Positions 44,122-51,773 are shown, counted from the stretch's first letter. The stretch is DNA of 64,000 bases from Mucilaginibacter sp. SMC90 (GCF_022811725.1 NZ_CP094527.1:5084001-5148000); one strand, 5' to 3'. Notes: generated by a model from the letters alone, not told the origin. Translations and numbers: made by a program.

Positions 44122-44808
44122 TCAATCTTCCTCTCCATTTACATTTGCGGTAAGCACATCGCTCATATAATCAAAAAACGGGCGCATACTTTTAAACGTG
44201 TCTGAAGCTTTGCTTATGAAATCTGCGTTCAAAGCTTCAGTATCTGTAAAGCGGCGCCGCACTAAAAATTGTTTGTAACGTAACAGGTCAATTGCTTCAT
44301 GATCTGCATCGTAACCTTTAGGTGTAGTTTTCAACTGTTCGCCTTCCAAAACACCAAATACCGTTTTAAATTCCTTACTGGCTATAATTTGCTGCAAAGG
44401 TGTTGCATCAAAAGCAATATCATCACGGATACGTTTAAGATCGGGCGTGTCAGGAGCCCAAAAGCCCCCTCCTACAAATGTATTACCCGGCTCCAAATGA
44501 AAATAATAACCACCCCGGCGATGCTTTCCCGCCCTCTTAAAGTTGCCACTCCAGTTAGTTTTAAAGGGTGTTTTATCTTTCGAAAATCGGATATCACGGT
44601 AAATACGGTGCAAAGCTTTTTTTGCTGACGGTGTTTCGATAACATCGTGAGTGTTTACCATATTTAATAATCCGGCTGTAAAGGCCTCCACCTGGTCAAG
44701 CTGTTGCTGGTATACTTCTTTATTTTGCGCAAACCATTCGCGGTTATTGTTTTGTTTTAGTTGTTTCAGAAATTCAAAACTTGAAGCGGGAAGTAGTAGC
44801 TGGTCCAT
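44122..44808 (-). CDS. DUF2461 (TIGR02453) family protein
   Basis: 228 residues from the ATG at 44808 (MDQLLLPASSFEFL); an in-frame ATG at 44835 would add nine. LKQNNNREWFAQNKEVY, HRIYRDIRFSKDKTPFKTNW and GGYYFHLEPGNTFVGGGFWAP are the family's hallmarks. Widespread in bacteria and fungi, with no known reaction. Confidence 0.9.
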   Translation of the reverse strand: MDQLLLPASSFEFLKQLKQNNNREWFAQNKEVYQQQLDQVEAFTAGLLNMVNTHDVIETPSAKKALHRIYRDIRFSKDKTPFKTNWSGNFKRAGKHRRGGYYFHLEPGNTFVGGGFWAPDTPDLKRIRDDIAFDATPLQQIIASKEFKTVFGVLEGEQLKTTPKGYDADHEAIDLLRYKQFLVRRRFTDTEALNADFISKASDTFKSMRPFFDYMSDVLTANVNGEED

Positions 44809-44978
44809 AGTAAAATGATCTGCAAAACGTATCATGCCAAATTAGATAAATTTGCTGCCCAACCAAAACCAGGTACGGTTGTATTACATTCAGATGATGC
44901 ATCCGTGTTCGAAAACATCAAACATGGTGCTGCATTTTACCCGAAAAACCTATCTTAGCCAAACAATTAAAACCTGCT

Positions 44979-45770
44979 ATGAAAAGGCGCTCTTTTGTTA
45001 AATCAACCCTTTTAACCGGTGTTACCGCAACTGTTTTACCCGCTATGAGCAAAGCAACAGAAATTGCATCCAAAGCCACTGAATATTATGAACTAAGGAC
45101 ATATAACCTTAAAAATCAGGAGCAACAAAAACTGGTAGAAGATTTCTTGAAAGACACTGCAATACCTGCACTCAACCATTTAGGTGTAAAACATGTAGGT
45201 GTGTTTATCGAAATGAAGCCCGAAGGTCAAACCAGGCTTTTTGTATTGATACAATATAACAGTCTTGCCCATTTCAGCACCGTGACCGATAGCTTTGAAG
45301 CTAACCCCGAGCTGCAGGCAAAAGGCAGCGCTTATCTCAATGCATCCGCCGAATCGCCGGCTTATGAGCGTATTGAAAGTTCACTGCTCAAAGCGTTTGT
45401 ACACATGCCCCACCTGGAAGCCCCTGAAAACAAGAGCCGGATCTTTGAACTCAGGCAATATCAAAGTGCAACAGAAGCGGCAGGTAAAAAGAAAATTGAA
45501 ATGTTTAATGACCAGGGCGAAATAGATGTATTTAAGCGCCTTGGCTTTAAGCCTGTTTTTTGGGGCGAAACCGTGATCGGTTCACAAAGGCCTAACCTAA
45601 CGTACATGATCACTTTCGATGATCTTGAAGCCAAAAGTTCCCATTGGAAAGCTTTCGGCAGCGACCCGGAGTGGAAAAAGATCAGCGCCGTGCCCGAATA
45701 TGCCGATGCGCTGCTGGTTAACAAAATAACATCAACCATGCTGGTGCCAACAGCATATTCGCAGATTTGA
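44979..45770 (+). CDS. NIPSNAP family protein, exported
   Basis: 263 residues with a Tat-like leader (MKRRSFVKSTLLTGVTATVL). Two NIPSNAP (ferredoxin-fold) domains follow: YYELRTYNLKNQEQQKL and, at about 150, RIFELRQYQSATEAAGKKKI. ValleGWE-type strands such as GETVIGSQRPNLTYMI mark each second half. The role is unknown, perhaps a dimeric small-molecule enzyme or binder in the periplasm. Confidence 0.9.
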   Translation: MKRRSFVKSTLLTGVTATVLPAMSKATEIASKATEYYELRTYNLKNQEQQKLVEDFLKDTAIPALNHLGVKHVGVFIEMKPEGQTRLFVLIQYNSLAHFSTVTDSFEANPELQAKGSAYLNASAESPAYERIESSLLKAFVHMPHLEAPENKSRIFELRQYQSATEAAGKKKIEMFNDQGEIDVFKRLGFKPVFWGETVIGSQRPNLTYMITFDDLEAKSSHWKAFGSDPEWKKISAVPEYADALLVNKITSTMLVPTAYSQI

Positions 45771-45836
45771 TCAAACCTCGCGGCTATTCAAATTTCATCA
45801 TGCAGCATATTTTTTATAAATTTGATTAGCTACGGT

Positions 45837-46001
45837 ATGGAGAAAAACAAGCAGACACTCAGCGAAGCTGAAATAGAACTTCTGAAAGAAGCATTGAAAC
45901 GAAGCTATAAGGAACGCTTTGAAATGGCTACCCGCTTGTACAAAATCCAGCAAACCATGAAGAAGGCTTCGATAGTGCATAAACCCTTTATCAGCAAATA
46001 A
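45837..46001 (+). CDS. 54-residue helical partner of the nucleotidyltransferase
   Basis: ATG at 45837, TAA at 45999-46001. The sequence is one long charged helix (SEAEIELLKEALKRSYKERF, then EMATRLYKIQQTMKK). It ends 3 bases before the GTG start of the nucleotidyltransferase gene, so the two are translated as a unit. Its size and place fit an antitoxin or cofactor, but this is inference. Confidence 0.65.
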   Translation: MEKNKQTLSEAEIELLKEALKRSYKERFEMATRLYKIQQTMKKASIVHKPFISK

Positions 46002-46004
46002 TTT

Positions 46005-46487
46005 GTGGATATATTCGACGAAGAAATATTAAGTTTCTGGAAAGCACTTCAGGACTTTAACGTTCAATATATTATGGTTGGTGGATTTGCGATCAACCTG
46101 CACGGATATCAGCGCTTTACAGGCGATCTCGACATCTGGATAAAAGATACGCTGCAAAACAGGCAACAATTAAGAAAAACTTTCATCAGTTGTAACATGG
46201 GCGATTACCCGATGATTGAATATATGCAATTTGTTCCTGGCTGGACGGATTTTCAACTTAATAACAGCCTCAAATTAGACATATTAATTGATATGAAAGG
46301 CCTTGAAGGTTATACTTTCGATGAATGCCTGGAAATGGCGTCAATTGCGGAAATTGAAAAAGTGAAGGTGCCCTTCTTACATATCAATCAATTGATCGAA
46401 AATAAAAAGGTCATAAACCGACCAAAAGATCAAATAGATATCATTGCCCTTGAACAGATTCGCAAATTAAGAGACGAGCAATCCTGA
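46005..46487 (+). CDS. Nucleotidyltransferase, AbiEii/MNT-like
   Basis: 160 residues with a GTG start. YIMVGGFAINLHGYQRFTGDLDIWIKD is the pol-beta-type GG...D-x-D motif, and LDILIDMKGLEGY supplies the third acidic strand. VIKDQIDIIALEQI-type wording near the end (RPKDQIDIIALEQ) is common in minimal nucleotidyltransferases paired with small proteins. It may transfer a nucleotide to a protein or RNA. With its small partner it resembles a toxin-antitoxin module. Confidence 0.85.
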   Translation: MDIFDEEILSFWKALQDFNVQYIMVGGFAINLHGYQRFTGDLDIWIKDTLQNRQQLRKTFISCNMGDYPMIEYMQFVPGWTDFQLNNSLKLDILIDMKGLEGYTFDECLEMASIAEIEKVKVPFLHINQLIENKKVINRPKDQIDIIALEQIRKLRDEQS

Positions 46488-46493
46488 TCCCAC

Positions 46494-46527
46494 AAATCCG
46501 AAATCGAATTCCCAATTCCGCAATCCC
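46494..46527. repeat. Dispersed repeat, CCGAAATCG family, copy 4 (diverged)
   Basis: AAATCCGAAATCGAATTCCC followed by AATTCCGCAATCCC; it shares the core with copies 1-3 but differs inside. Confidence 0.5.
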
Positions 46528-46666
46528 ATGTCCCCCATCCCCTACATCACCTCTACTGCCTGTTTGGGCATTTGTTTTATCTAAATATTGACTTATTTTG
46601 GAATTGGATTTTTCGAGGATAGCTCAAAATCCAACCAATTTATAACCAGCCATATAACCGTAAACA

Positions 46667-47884
46667 ATGCTCAAAAAAAGATATTCTTTTTTAGCTCTTA
46701 TTGCTCTTGTGCCTTTAAGTTTCATTTTAACTCAGTGTTATACCTCAACATATGCTGATCCGCGGGGGGAAATCTATGCAGGATCCGAAAGTTGTAAAAA
46801 ATGCCATAGCGATGTTTATACATCATACCTGCATACCGCGCATTTTCAAACATCGCAAATAGCCAATATCCATAACATCAGGGGCAGCTTTGCAAAAGAT
46901 TCAAATACATTTGAGTTTGGGATGGGGCAAAAGATAGTAATGGAAAAGCGTAATGACAGTATTTACCAGGTAGGTTATATCAACGGAAAAGAAACAGAAG
47001 CTCGGCCATTTGATGTTTCCATAGGCAACGGAAAAGCACAAACTTACATGTATTGGAAAGGCAAAATGCTGTACGAACTACCCATATCTTATTTCGCTGC
47101 CATCCATAACTGGGCTAACAGCCCTGGCTACATGCCTGATCATATGAATTTTGGTCGCCCTATTTTGCGCAGGTGTTTAGAGTGCCATAGTTCGTACGTA
47201 AAAGAACTTTCGCCGCAGACCGGAGATTTTGGATTTGAAAAAACATCGCTTATTTATGGTATCGACTGTGAGCGCTGCCATGGTCCCGCTGCCAATCACG
47301 TTAACTACCATACTGATAACCCTGATGATAAAAAGGCCAAATATATTGCCACCTACGCATCCTTATCCCGTACACAAAAAATGGATGCCTGTGCGGTTTG
47401 TCATTCAGGGAATAAAAACATTCCGCAGCGATCATCATTTGAGTTTGAAATGGGTGATATCTTGTTAAAAGACCGTACACAGCCCCGCGTTACGCCTGGC
47501 AATAACATGCCCGATGTTCATGGTAACCAGTACGACCTGTTAATAGCCAGCAAATGCTACACCATGAGCAAAATGGATTGCGGCAATTGCCATAATCCAC
47601 ACGTAAGCCAACCCCAAAGCATGGCGCTGTACACCCAAAAATGTTTAAGTTGCCATAGCGAAGCCGAACATAACTTTTGTAAACTCGCGCCGCAAATGGG
47701 CAGTGCTATCAAAACGTATTGCATCGACTGCCACATGCCCAACAAGGCATCAAATGTGATCAGGCTCGAATCGGCACAGAGCAAAATGAAAGTGCCTTAT
47801 ATGGTAAGAAGCCACTACATAGGTATTTATCCCGAAGAAACTAAAAAGATTCTTGATTCTGTAAAGGAAAAGAAAGGGGTATAA
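46667..47884 (+). CDS. Seven-haem c-type cytochrome
   Basis: 405 residues with a leader (LALIALVPLSFILTQC) whose Cys may be lipidated. Seven CxxCH sites are visible: CKKCH, CLECH, CERCH, CAVCH, CGNCH, CLSCH and CIDCH. It should carry electrons in the periplasm or on the outer face. Spacing of the haem sites resembles the cytochrome c554/NrfA-like or multihaem 'c_554' folds. No reductase genes adjoin it, so the partner is unknown. Confidence 0.92.
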   Translation: MLKKRYSFLALIALVPLSFILTQCYTSTYADPRGEIYAGSESCKKCHSDVYTSYLHTAHFQTSQIANIHNIRGSFAKDSNTFEFGMGQKIVMEKRNDSIYQVGYINGKETEARPFDVSIGNGKAQTYMYWKGKMLYELPISYFAAIHNWANSPGYMPDHMNFGRPILRRCLECHSSYVKELSPQTGDFGFEKTSLIYGIDCERCHGPAANHVNYHTDNPDDKKAKYIATYASLSRTQKMDACAVCHSGNKNIPQRSSFEFEMGDILLKDRTQPRVTPGNNMPDVHGNQYDLLIASKCYTMSKMDCGNCHNPHVSQPQSMALYTQKCLSCHSEAEHNFCKLAPQMGSAIKTYCIDCHMPNKASNVIRLESAQSKMKVPYMVRSHYIGIYPEETKKILDSVKEKKGV

Positions 47885-47923
47885 TTTTTCAATACATTTG
47901 ATTTAACCTAAAACAGAGTAACC

Positions 47924-48154
47924 ATGTCATTCCAGGGATATTTAAAAACAATAAAGGAGAAAACAGGTAAAGGCCCCGCCGACTTCAGACAATTAGCCGA
48001 GGAGAAAGGTTTTACAAAAGATGGTAAACTAAAGGCTGAAACCAAGGCAGGAGATGTTACCAATTGGCTTAAAAATGATTTTGAGCTGGGACACGGGCAT
48101 GCCATGGCTATTTATGCACTGCTTAAAGGGATCAAAAACGAGGATAGCGAGTAA
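47924..48154 (+). CDS. DUF4287 domain protein
   Basis: 76 residues: MSFQGYLKTIKEKTGKGPADF, TKDGKLKAETKAGDVTNWLK and ELGHGHAMAIYALLKG match DUF4287 over the whole length. A small soluble helical protein of unknown role. Confidence 0.9.
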   Translation: MSFQGYLKTIKEKTGKGPADFRQLAEEKGFTKDGKLKAETKAGDVTNWLKNDFELGHGHAMAIYALLKGIKNEDSE

Positions 48155-48159
48155 AGGAC

Positions 48160-48504
48160 TTAATGCCAGTCGTGACCGCAAAATCTGCATTGATTAGCAA
48201 GAGGTGTACGAGCAAGTTTGCCGCATATTTTACAGCGGTTGAAAAACATTTTGCCGGGATGATTTTTCAATACATTTTCGGCTGTTGTAATAATAAACTG
48301 TACATATCCTTCGCTCAGATAGTTTAGTATTTCCGGATCGTCTGTAAGCCAGTTATTGCGCAGATAGAGTTGTCTTCTAATTTCACCATCAGGCATATCC
48401 TGAAGCTTCAATGAACTTCGATGATGCTTTAATGCTCGTTTTTCATTCAGGTTAAGCAAGTCACTATAATGTGAAATAATGTAATTTACTTCTTCGGCGG
48501 TCAT
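48160..48504 (-). CDS. Hypothetical protein with C-terminal zinc ribbon
   Basis: 114 residues. A helical N-terminus (MTAEEVNYIISHYSDLL) leads to CKICGKLARTP and CRFCGHDWH, a four-Cys ribbon at the very end. It may bind RNA or DNA. It is convergent with the DUF4287 gene 5 bases away. Confidence 0.75.
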   Translation of the reverse strand: MTAEEVNYIISHYSDLLNLNEKRALKHHRSSLKLQDMPDGEIRRQLYLRNNWLTDDPEILNYLSEGYVQFIITTAENVLKNHPGKMFFNRCKICGKLARTPLANQCRFCGHDWH

Positions 48505-48685
48505 CAGGATAAAAGTACAAATCGGCGCTCAATTGTAGATGACATAATATAATCTTATTGCGATGAGATAGATCGATATTAACTCGCATTTTATACAGGG
48601 TTATTCTTCGTTTAGGCGAAAGCGCTTTCTGAGATGCGATAAGCTTGAATAAACTGGCCATTAATAACTTATACACTTATCTTTC

Positions 48686-48931
48686 TTAACCATTTGGTGA
48701 TATGTATTGATATAATGCTTTCCTGTTCACCTTTGGCACCTTGGTTACAAGGCCAGCACCTTCCATCCGCTTTAAGTGCCCGTAAATGGATCCAATGCTA
48801 AACGAGGCTCCATTAGCTTTTACGTCCAGCCAAATGGTTTCAGCATCTACCGGTTCCCGATGATCTATCAGGTATTTTAAAATAACCTGGGATATAGGGC
48901 GTAACTTTATTTCGTTGATAAGATCATGCAT
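48686..48931 (-). CDS. Small winged-helix protein
   Basis: 81 residues from the ATG at 48931. LRPISQVILKYLIDHREPVDAETIWLDV, SFSIGSIYGHLKRMEGAGLVTKV and NRKALYQYI follow the winged-helix pattern of PadR/Fur-like regulators. A single domain with unknown targets. Confidence 0.75.
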   Translation of the reverse strand: MHDLINEIKLRPISQVILKYLIDHREPVDAETIWLDVKANGASFSIGSIYGHLKRMEGAGLVTKVPKVNRKALYQYISPNG

Positions 48932-48970
48932 AGCAGGTGCAATCAAACATTAATATTCAGTTATAATTGG

Positions 48971-49008
48971 TAAAAAATGCCGGCCGGGAATTACTCCCTA
49001 ACCGGCAT
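48971..49008 (-). terminator. Terminator of the 49019-49231 remnant
   Basis: ATGCCGG pairs with CCGGCAT (49002-49008); on the minus strand six T follow. Confidence 0.75.
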
Positions 49009-49018
49009 GTGATAAAGG

Positions 49019-49231
49019 TTAAAACTTAAATGAAGCCGAAGCAATTAACTGACGTAAAGGCTGCGGATTGGCCGTAAATGATGGCGACCAGTATTTTTTA
49101 TTACCGATATTATTAGCTGCATGGCTTGAATCGGCCTTGTATGTAAAATCAGGAGTGAACAGCCTGAAATAACACAGACATCTTACTTTGATGAAAAACT
49201 GGGGAGGTATTACTTCAAGCAACGAATTCAT
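49019..49231 (-). pseudogene. Possible C-terminal remnant of an outer-membrane barrel gene
   Basis: The last 30 residues (NIGNKKYWSPSFTANPQPLR, then QLIASASFKF) look like the closing strand of a TonB-dependent receptor or porin, ending in Phe, and a terminator follows. The first 35 residues do not fit a barrel and no upstream receptor sequence is present. It could also be a small real gene. Weakly supported. Confidence 0.35.
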
Positions 49232-49506
49232 AGCGGTAATGGGTGAGTAATCAGCTACAAAGAAATACCTTATTTAGAATAAATCCAAATAAAAATAACA
49301 ATATACTGTATAACAGAATATTACATAAAATCCATATAAACCAAGGCGACTAAAAGCTAAGGCACGCAGAAGGCCTTATTTATTGTATATCTACAATAGC
49401 ACACAAGAAATAAAATGCAATAAAATACCAATTTATACTTATTAAATAAGTGTAAAAATACTATCAAAGTCCGGATCCAAACCGGAGACCCAGGTAAGTA
49501 AAACAA
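49232..49506. other. Gap of 275 bases downstream of the tRNA cluster
   Basis: It holds a small TAAGGC/GCCTTA stem (49358-49378) and, at 49468-49488, a hairpin shaped like a T-arm (TCCGG/CCGGA with a 7-base loop) but no other tRNA parts. Otherwise nothing is seen. Confidence 0.45.
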
Positions 49507-49525
49507 GGCGCAATAATATTGCGCC
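49507..49525 (-). terminator. Terminator of the tRNA cluster
   Basis: GGCGCAAT pairs with ATTGCGCC; on the minus strand TTGTTTT follows, 15 bases past the Cys tRNA. Confidence 0.65.
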
Positions 49526-49539
49526 ATAAAAAACAAAAG

Positions 49540-49613
49540 AGGCCGGTACAAGATTCGAACTTGCGGACATTCCTTTTGCAGAGGACTCCCTTGAACCACT
49601 CGGGCAACCGGCC
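49540..49613 (-). tRNA. tRNA-Cys (GCA)
   Basis: 74 bases fold into a full cloverleaf on the minus strand: acceptor GGCCGGT/ACCGGCC, D-stem CCC/GGG, anticodon loop CTGCAAA (anticodon GCA), T-arm GCAAG-TTCGAAT-CTTGT. The discriminator is U, as expected for Cys. The top of the anticodon stem has a G-A mismatch. CCA is not encoded, as is common in this phylum. It is the last of three tRNAs transcribed away from rsr. Confidence 0.9.
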
Positions 49614-49619
49614 ATGTTG

Positions 49620-49692
49620 TGGAAATAAAAGGACTTGAACCTTTAACCGACACCGTATAAGGGTGCTGCTCTTACCATTGAGCTATATTTCC
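49620..49692 (-). tRNA. tRNA-Ile (UAU)
   Basis: 73 bases with a perfect 7-bp acceptor (GGAAATA/TATTTCC), D-stem GCTC/GAGC, anticodon stem GCACC/GGTGT and loop CTTATAC, hence anticodon UAU, and T-arm AAAGG-TTCAAGT-CCTTT. Bacteria usually read AUA with a CAU anticodon modified to lysidine, so a UAU isoleucine tRNA is unusual. The discriminator is A. It is the middle gene of the cluster. Confidence 0.92.
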
Positions 49693-49704
49693 GCTGTAAA
49701 TCAG

Positions 49705-49778
49705 TAGGGTAACCCGGACTCGAACCGGGAGCCTCCACATCCCAAATGTGGTAATCTGACCAATTGATATACTACCCT
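49705..49778 (-). tRNA. tRNA-Pro (UGG)
   Basis: 74 bases: acceptor AGGGTAG/TTACCCT (one G-U), anticodon stem CCACA/TGTGG with loop TTTGGGA, hence UGG, and T-arm CCCGG-TTCGAGT-CCGGG. The anticodon arm is like normal tRNA-Pro but the acceptor starts A1-U72 and the D-stem is weak (TATC/GATT). It is therefore an accessory or diverged copy rather than the main housekeeping gene. Confidence 0.87.
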
Positions 49779-49786
49779 GTAAAGCA

Positions 49787-49821
49787 AAAAATCCCCTTAG
49801 TTTTTATCTAAGAGGATTTTT
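49787..49821 (-). terminator. Hairpin with T-run just before the tRNA cluster
   Basis: AAAAATCC pairs with GGATTTTT and CTTAG with CTAAG. On the minus strand it is followed by TTTTTT, directly upstream of the Pro tRNA. A terminator in the leader, rather than after a gene, suggests attenuation. It could instead end an unseen + strand RNA. Confidence 0.55.
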
Positions 49822-49840
49822 CAATGTTGTTATATACTTA

Positions 49841-49865
49841 CTATATATACATAGTTATCTCCTCT
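49841..49865 (-). other. Possible three-codon minigene before the tRNA cluster
   Basis: On the minus strand a strong AGAGGAGA ribosome binding site is followed after 5 bases by ATG TAT ATA TAG. It lies between a TTTGTATCA word (49922-49930, shared with the rsr and rtcB promoters) and the attenuator-like hairpin. The AUA codon would be read by the Ile-UAU tRNA of the cluster. It is speculative. Confidence 0.35.
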
Positions 49866-50130
49866 GATAAATCAGTATGGGTGATTGGCTCTGTATACAT
49901 ATTGTTGTTTTCATACTGCAATGATACAAACAATATTTAAATTAAAAAATAAATATTAAAAATATTTTCACAATTAGATTTTAGATGTGAGACATTAGAA
50001 TTGAGATTGAATAAATTTAATGTCAAAACTCATAATATATCAACTTTGCGGCTTAGCGCCTTTGCGTGAAATCAGCTCATCAACAAGCTCTCAAAATCAA
50101 AAATTTAAAAAAAAATAAAAAATAATTTCC

Positions 50131-50153
50131 ACTGCGCAAATACACTGCGCAGT
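50131..50153. promoter_or_regulatory. Inverted-repeat operator of the rsr promoter, shared with rtcB
   Basis: ACTGCGCA and TGCGCAGT form a perfect 8-bp inverted repeat around AATACAC. TTTGTATCA begins 11 bases later (50165). The rtcB promoter repeats this layout with three substitutions in the 23 bases. I read it as a binding site overlapping the -33 region for one regulator, probably the WYL protein at 31316. Confidence 0.87.
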
Positions 50154-50186
50154 AGCCGCTAACCTTTGTATCAACAAAACGAAATA

Positions 50187-50193
50187 AAGGAGG
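50187..50193 (+). promoter_or_regulatory. Strong Shine-Dalgarno of rsr
   Basis: AAGGAGG stands 6 bases before the ATG. Such a full match is unusual in this window, where most genes lack one. Confidence 0.7.
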
Positions 50194-50199
50194 TTCAAA

Positions 50200-51771
50200 A
50201 TGAAATTCAACCTGTTAAGCAAAGTAAAAACCAAAACGACAAATCATGAAGGCGCAAAAGCCCTTACCATGACTGCCGAAATGGAATTATATACCACGGT
50301 AGTTACCTGGAGCTTAAACGACACCTTTTATGAAAAAGACCAGGCCCGTATGGAGCGTCTGCGCAACTTAATAGCTAAATGCAACCCGGTATTTGTAGGT
50401 AAACTGGCAGTTTATGCACGTACAAAAATGTATTTGCGTTCGGTACCGCTGGTTTTGGTTACCGAATTGGCTAAGCTGCACTCGGGCAACGATCTGGTTG
50501 CCCGGGTTACCGACGGGGTTATCGGTCGAGCCGATGAGATCACCGAGTTGCTGGCCTGCTACGAAACACTAAACCAGCGTAAGGGTACTAAAAAGCTCAA
50601 CCGCTTATCAAAGCAAATGCAAAAAGGTTTATCACAAGCGTTTAACCGCTTTGACGAATACCAGTTTGCCAAATATAACCGCGATGGTGCTATAAAAATG
50701 CGCGATGCCTTGTTCCTGGTACACCCACGGGCTAAGGACGATTTGCAACAGCTGATCTTTAACAAGATAGCCGCAAACGGACTGCAAACGCCCTACACCT
50801 GGGAAACGGAACTCTCGGCCCTGGGTCAGCTGAACTTTGACGGCGCCGAAGCAAAAGCCATTGCGTTCCGTGCCAAATGGGAAGAACTGGTTGACAGCGG
50901 TAAAATAGGTTATATGGCCTTGCTACGTAACCTGCGCAACATACAGGAAGCAAGCGTAAGTTATGCCCACTTTAAAAAAGTGTGTGCTACACTTGCCGAT
51001 GGCCAACAGGTAGCCAGGGCCAAACAGCTCCCATTCCGCTACCTGGCTGCATACCGTGAGCTGATAACGCCAACTTCTGCCGTACAAAACATCGCACGAG
51101 TAGCAAAAGCGGCAATAACAGGTAACAAAGGCTACACCGGCGAGTTGCTGGATGCCTTAGAAAAAGCAGTACAGGCAAGCGCGGCCAATATCAGGGGCTT
51201 TGATGAAAATACCCGGGTGCTACTGGCCTGCGACGTATCCGGTTCGATGCAGAAACCCATATCAGCAAAATCAAAAGTATTGCTGTATGATATCGGCCTG
51301 ATGCTGGCTATGCTGCTGCAATCGCGTTGTAACAATGTGCAGGTGGGTATGTTCGGTAACTTTTGGAAAACCATCACGGTGCCGCGCGGTAACATTTTAA
51401 GCAACGTGCAGGAGTTTTACCGCCGCGAAGGCGAAGTAGGTTACGCTACCAATGGCTACCTGGTGATCAAAGACCTGCTTGACCGCCGCGTGCAAATGGA
51501 TAAGGTAATGCTGTTTACCGATTGCCAGTTATGGAACAGTAACAAGAGCACGGACGAGATCCAAACGCTGTGGGTGCAATATAAAAACACTATTGCACCA
51601 AAGGCAAAACTGTACCTGTTTGATTTGGCGGGCTATGGCCAGGCACCATTGCAGCTACTACAAAACGAAGTGTATTTAATAGCGGGCTGGAGTGATAAAG
51701 TTTTTGATGTTTTAGCAGCTATAGAAAACGGAAACTCAGCTTTAAGCATAATTAACAACATAGAATTATAA
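50200..51771 (+). CDS. rsr: Ro60-like RNA-binding protein (TROVE-vWA), Rsr
   Basis: 523 residues. Residues about 20-340 form the TROVE ring of helical repeats (TAEMELYTTVVTWSLNDTFY, LAVYARTKMYLRSVPLVLV, LPFRYLAAYREL). The rest is a vWA domain with an intact MIDAS: CDVSGSM (Asp345, Ser347, Ser349), a Thr in GYATNGYL and LFTDCQLW. Ro binds Y RNAs on its outer face and the 3' ends of misfolded RNAs in its ring, and can tether RNases such as PNPase. Here the Y RNAs are encoded directly downstream. Expression is likely driven by the operator shared with rtcB. Confidence 0.96.
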   Translation: MKFNLLSKVKTKTTNHEGAKALTMTAEMELYTTVVTWSLNDTFYEKDQARMERLRNLIAKCNPVFVGKLAVYARTKMYLRSVPLVLVTELAKLHSGNDLVARVTDGVIGRADEITELLACYETLNQRKGTKKLNRLSKQMQKGLSQAFNRFDEYQFAKYNRDGAIKMRDALFLVHPRAKDDLQQLIFNKIAANGLQTPYTWETELSALGQLNFDGAEAKAIAFRAKWEELVDSGKIGYMALLRNLRNIQEASVSYAHFKKVCATLADGQQVARAKQLPFRYLAAYRELITPTSAVQNIARVAKAAITGNKGYTGELLDALEKAVQASAANIRGFDENTRVLLACDVSGSMQKPISAKSKVLLYDIGLMLAMLLQSRCNNVQVGMFGNFWKTITVPRGNILSNVQEFYRREGEVGYATNGYLVIKDLLDRRVQMDKVMLFTDCQLWNSNKSTDEIQTLWVQYKNTIAPKAKLYLFDLAGYGQAPLQLLQNEVYLIAGWSDKVFDVLAAIENGNSALSIINNIEL

Positions 51772-51773
51772 CC

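Noticed and set aside
45798..45980. Minus-strand open frame opposite the 54-residue gene
   Set aside because: It is Phe-rich antisense of a charged helix; the plus frame is coupled to the next gene.
49019..49231. Complete new small gene
   Set aside because: Only its C-terminal part has protein character, resembling the end of a barrel; it is listed as a possible remnant instead.
49466..49490. T-arm-like hairpin (TCCGG/CCGGA with a 7-base loop) suggesting a fourth tRNA
   Set aside because: No acceptor, D- or anticodon arm can be fitted around it; at most it is a tRNA remnant.
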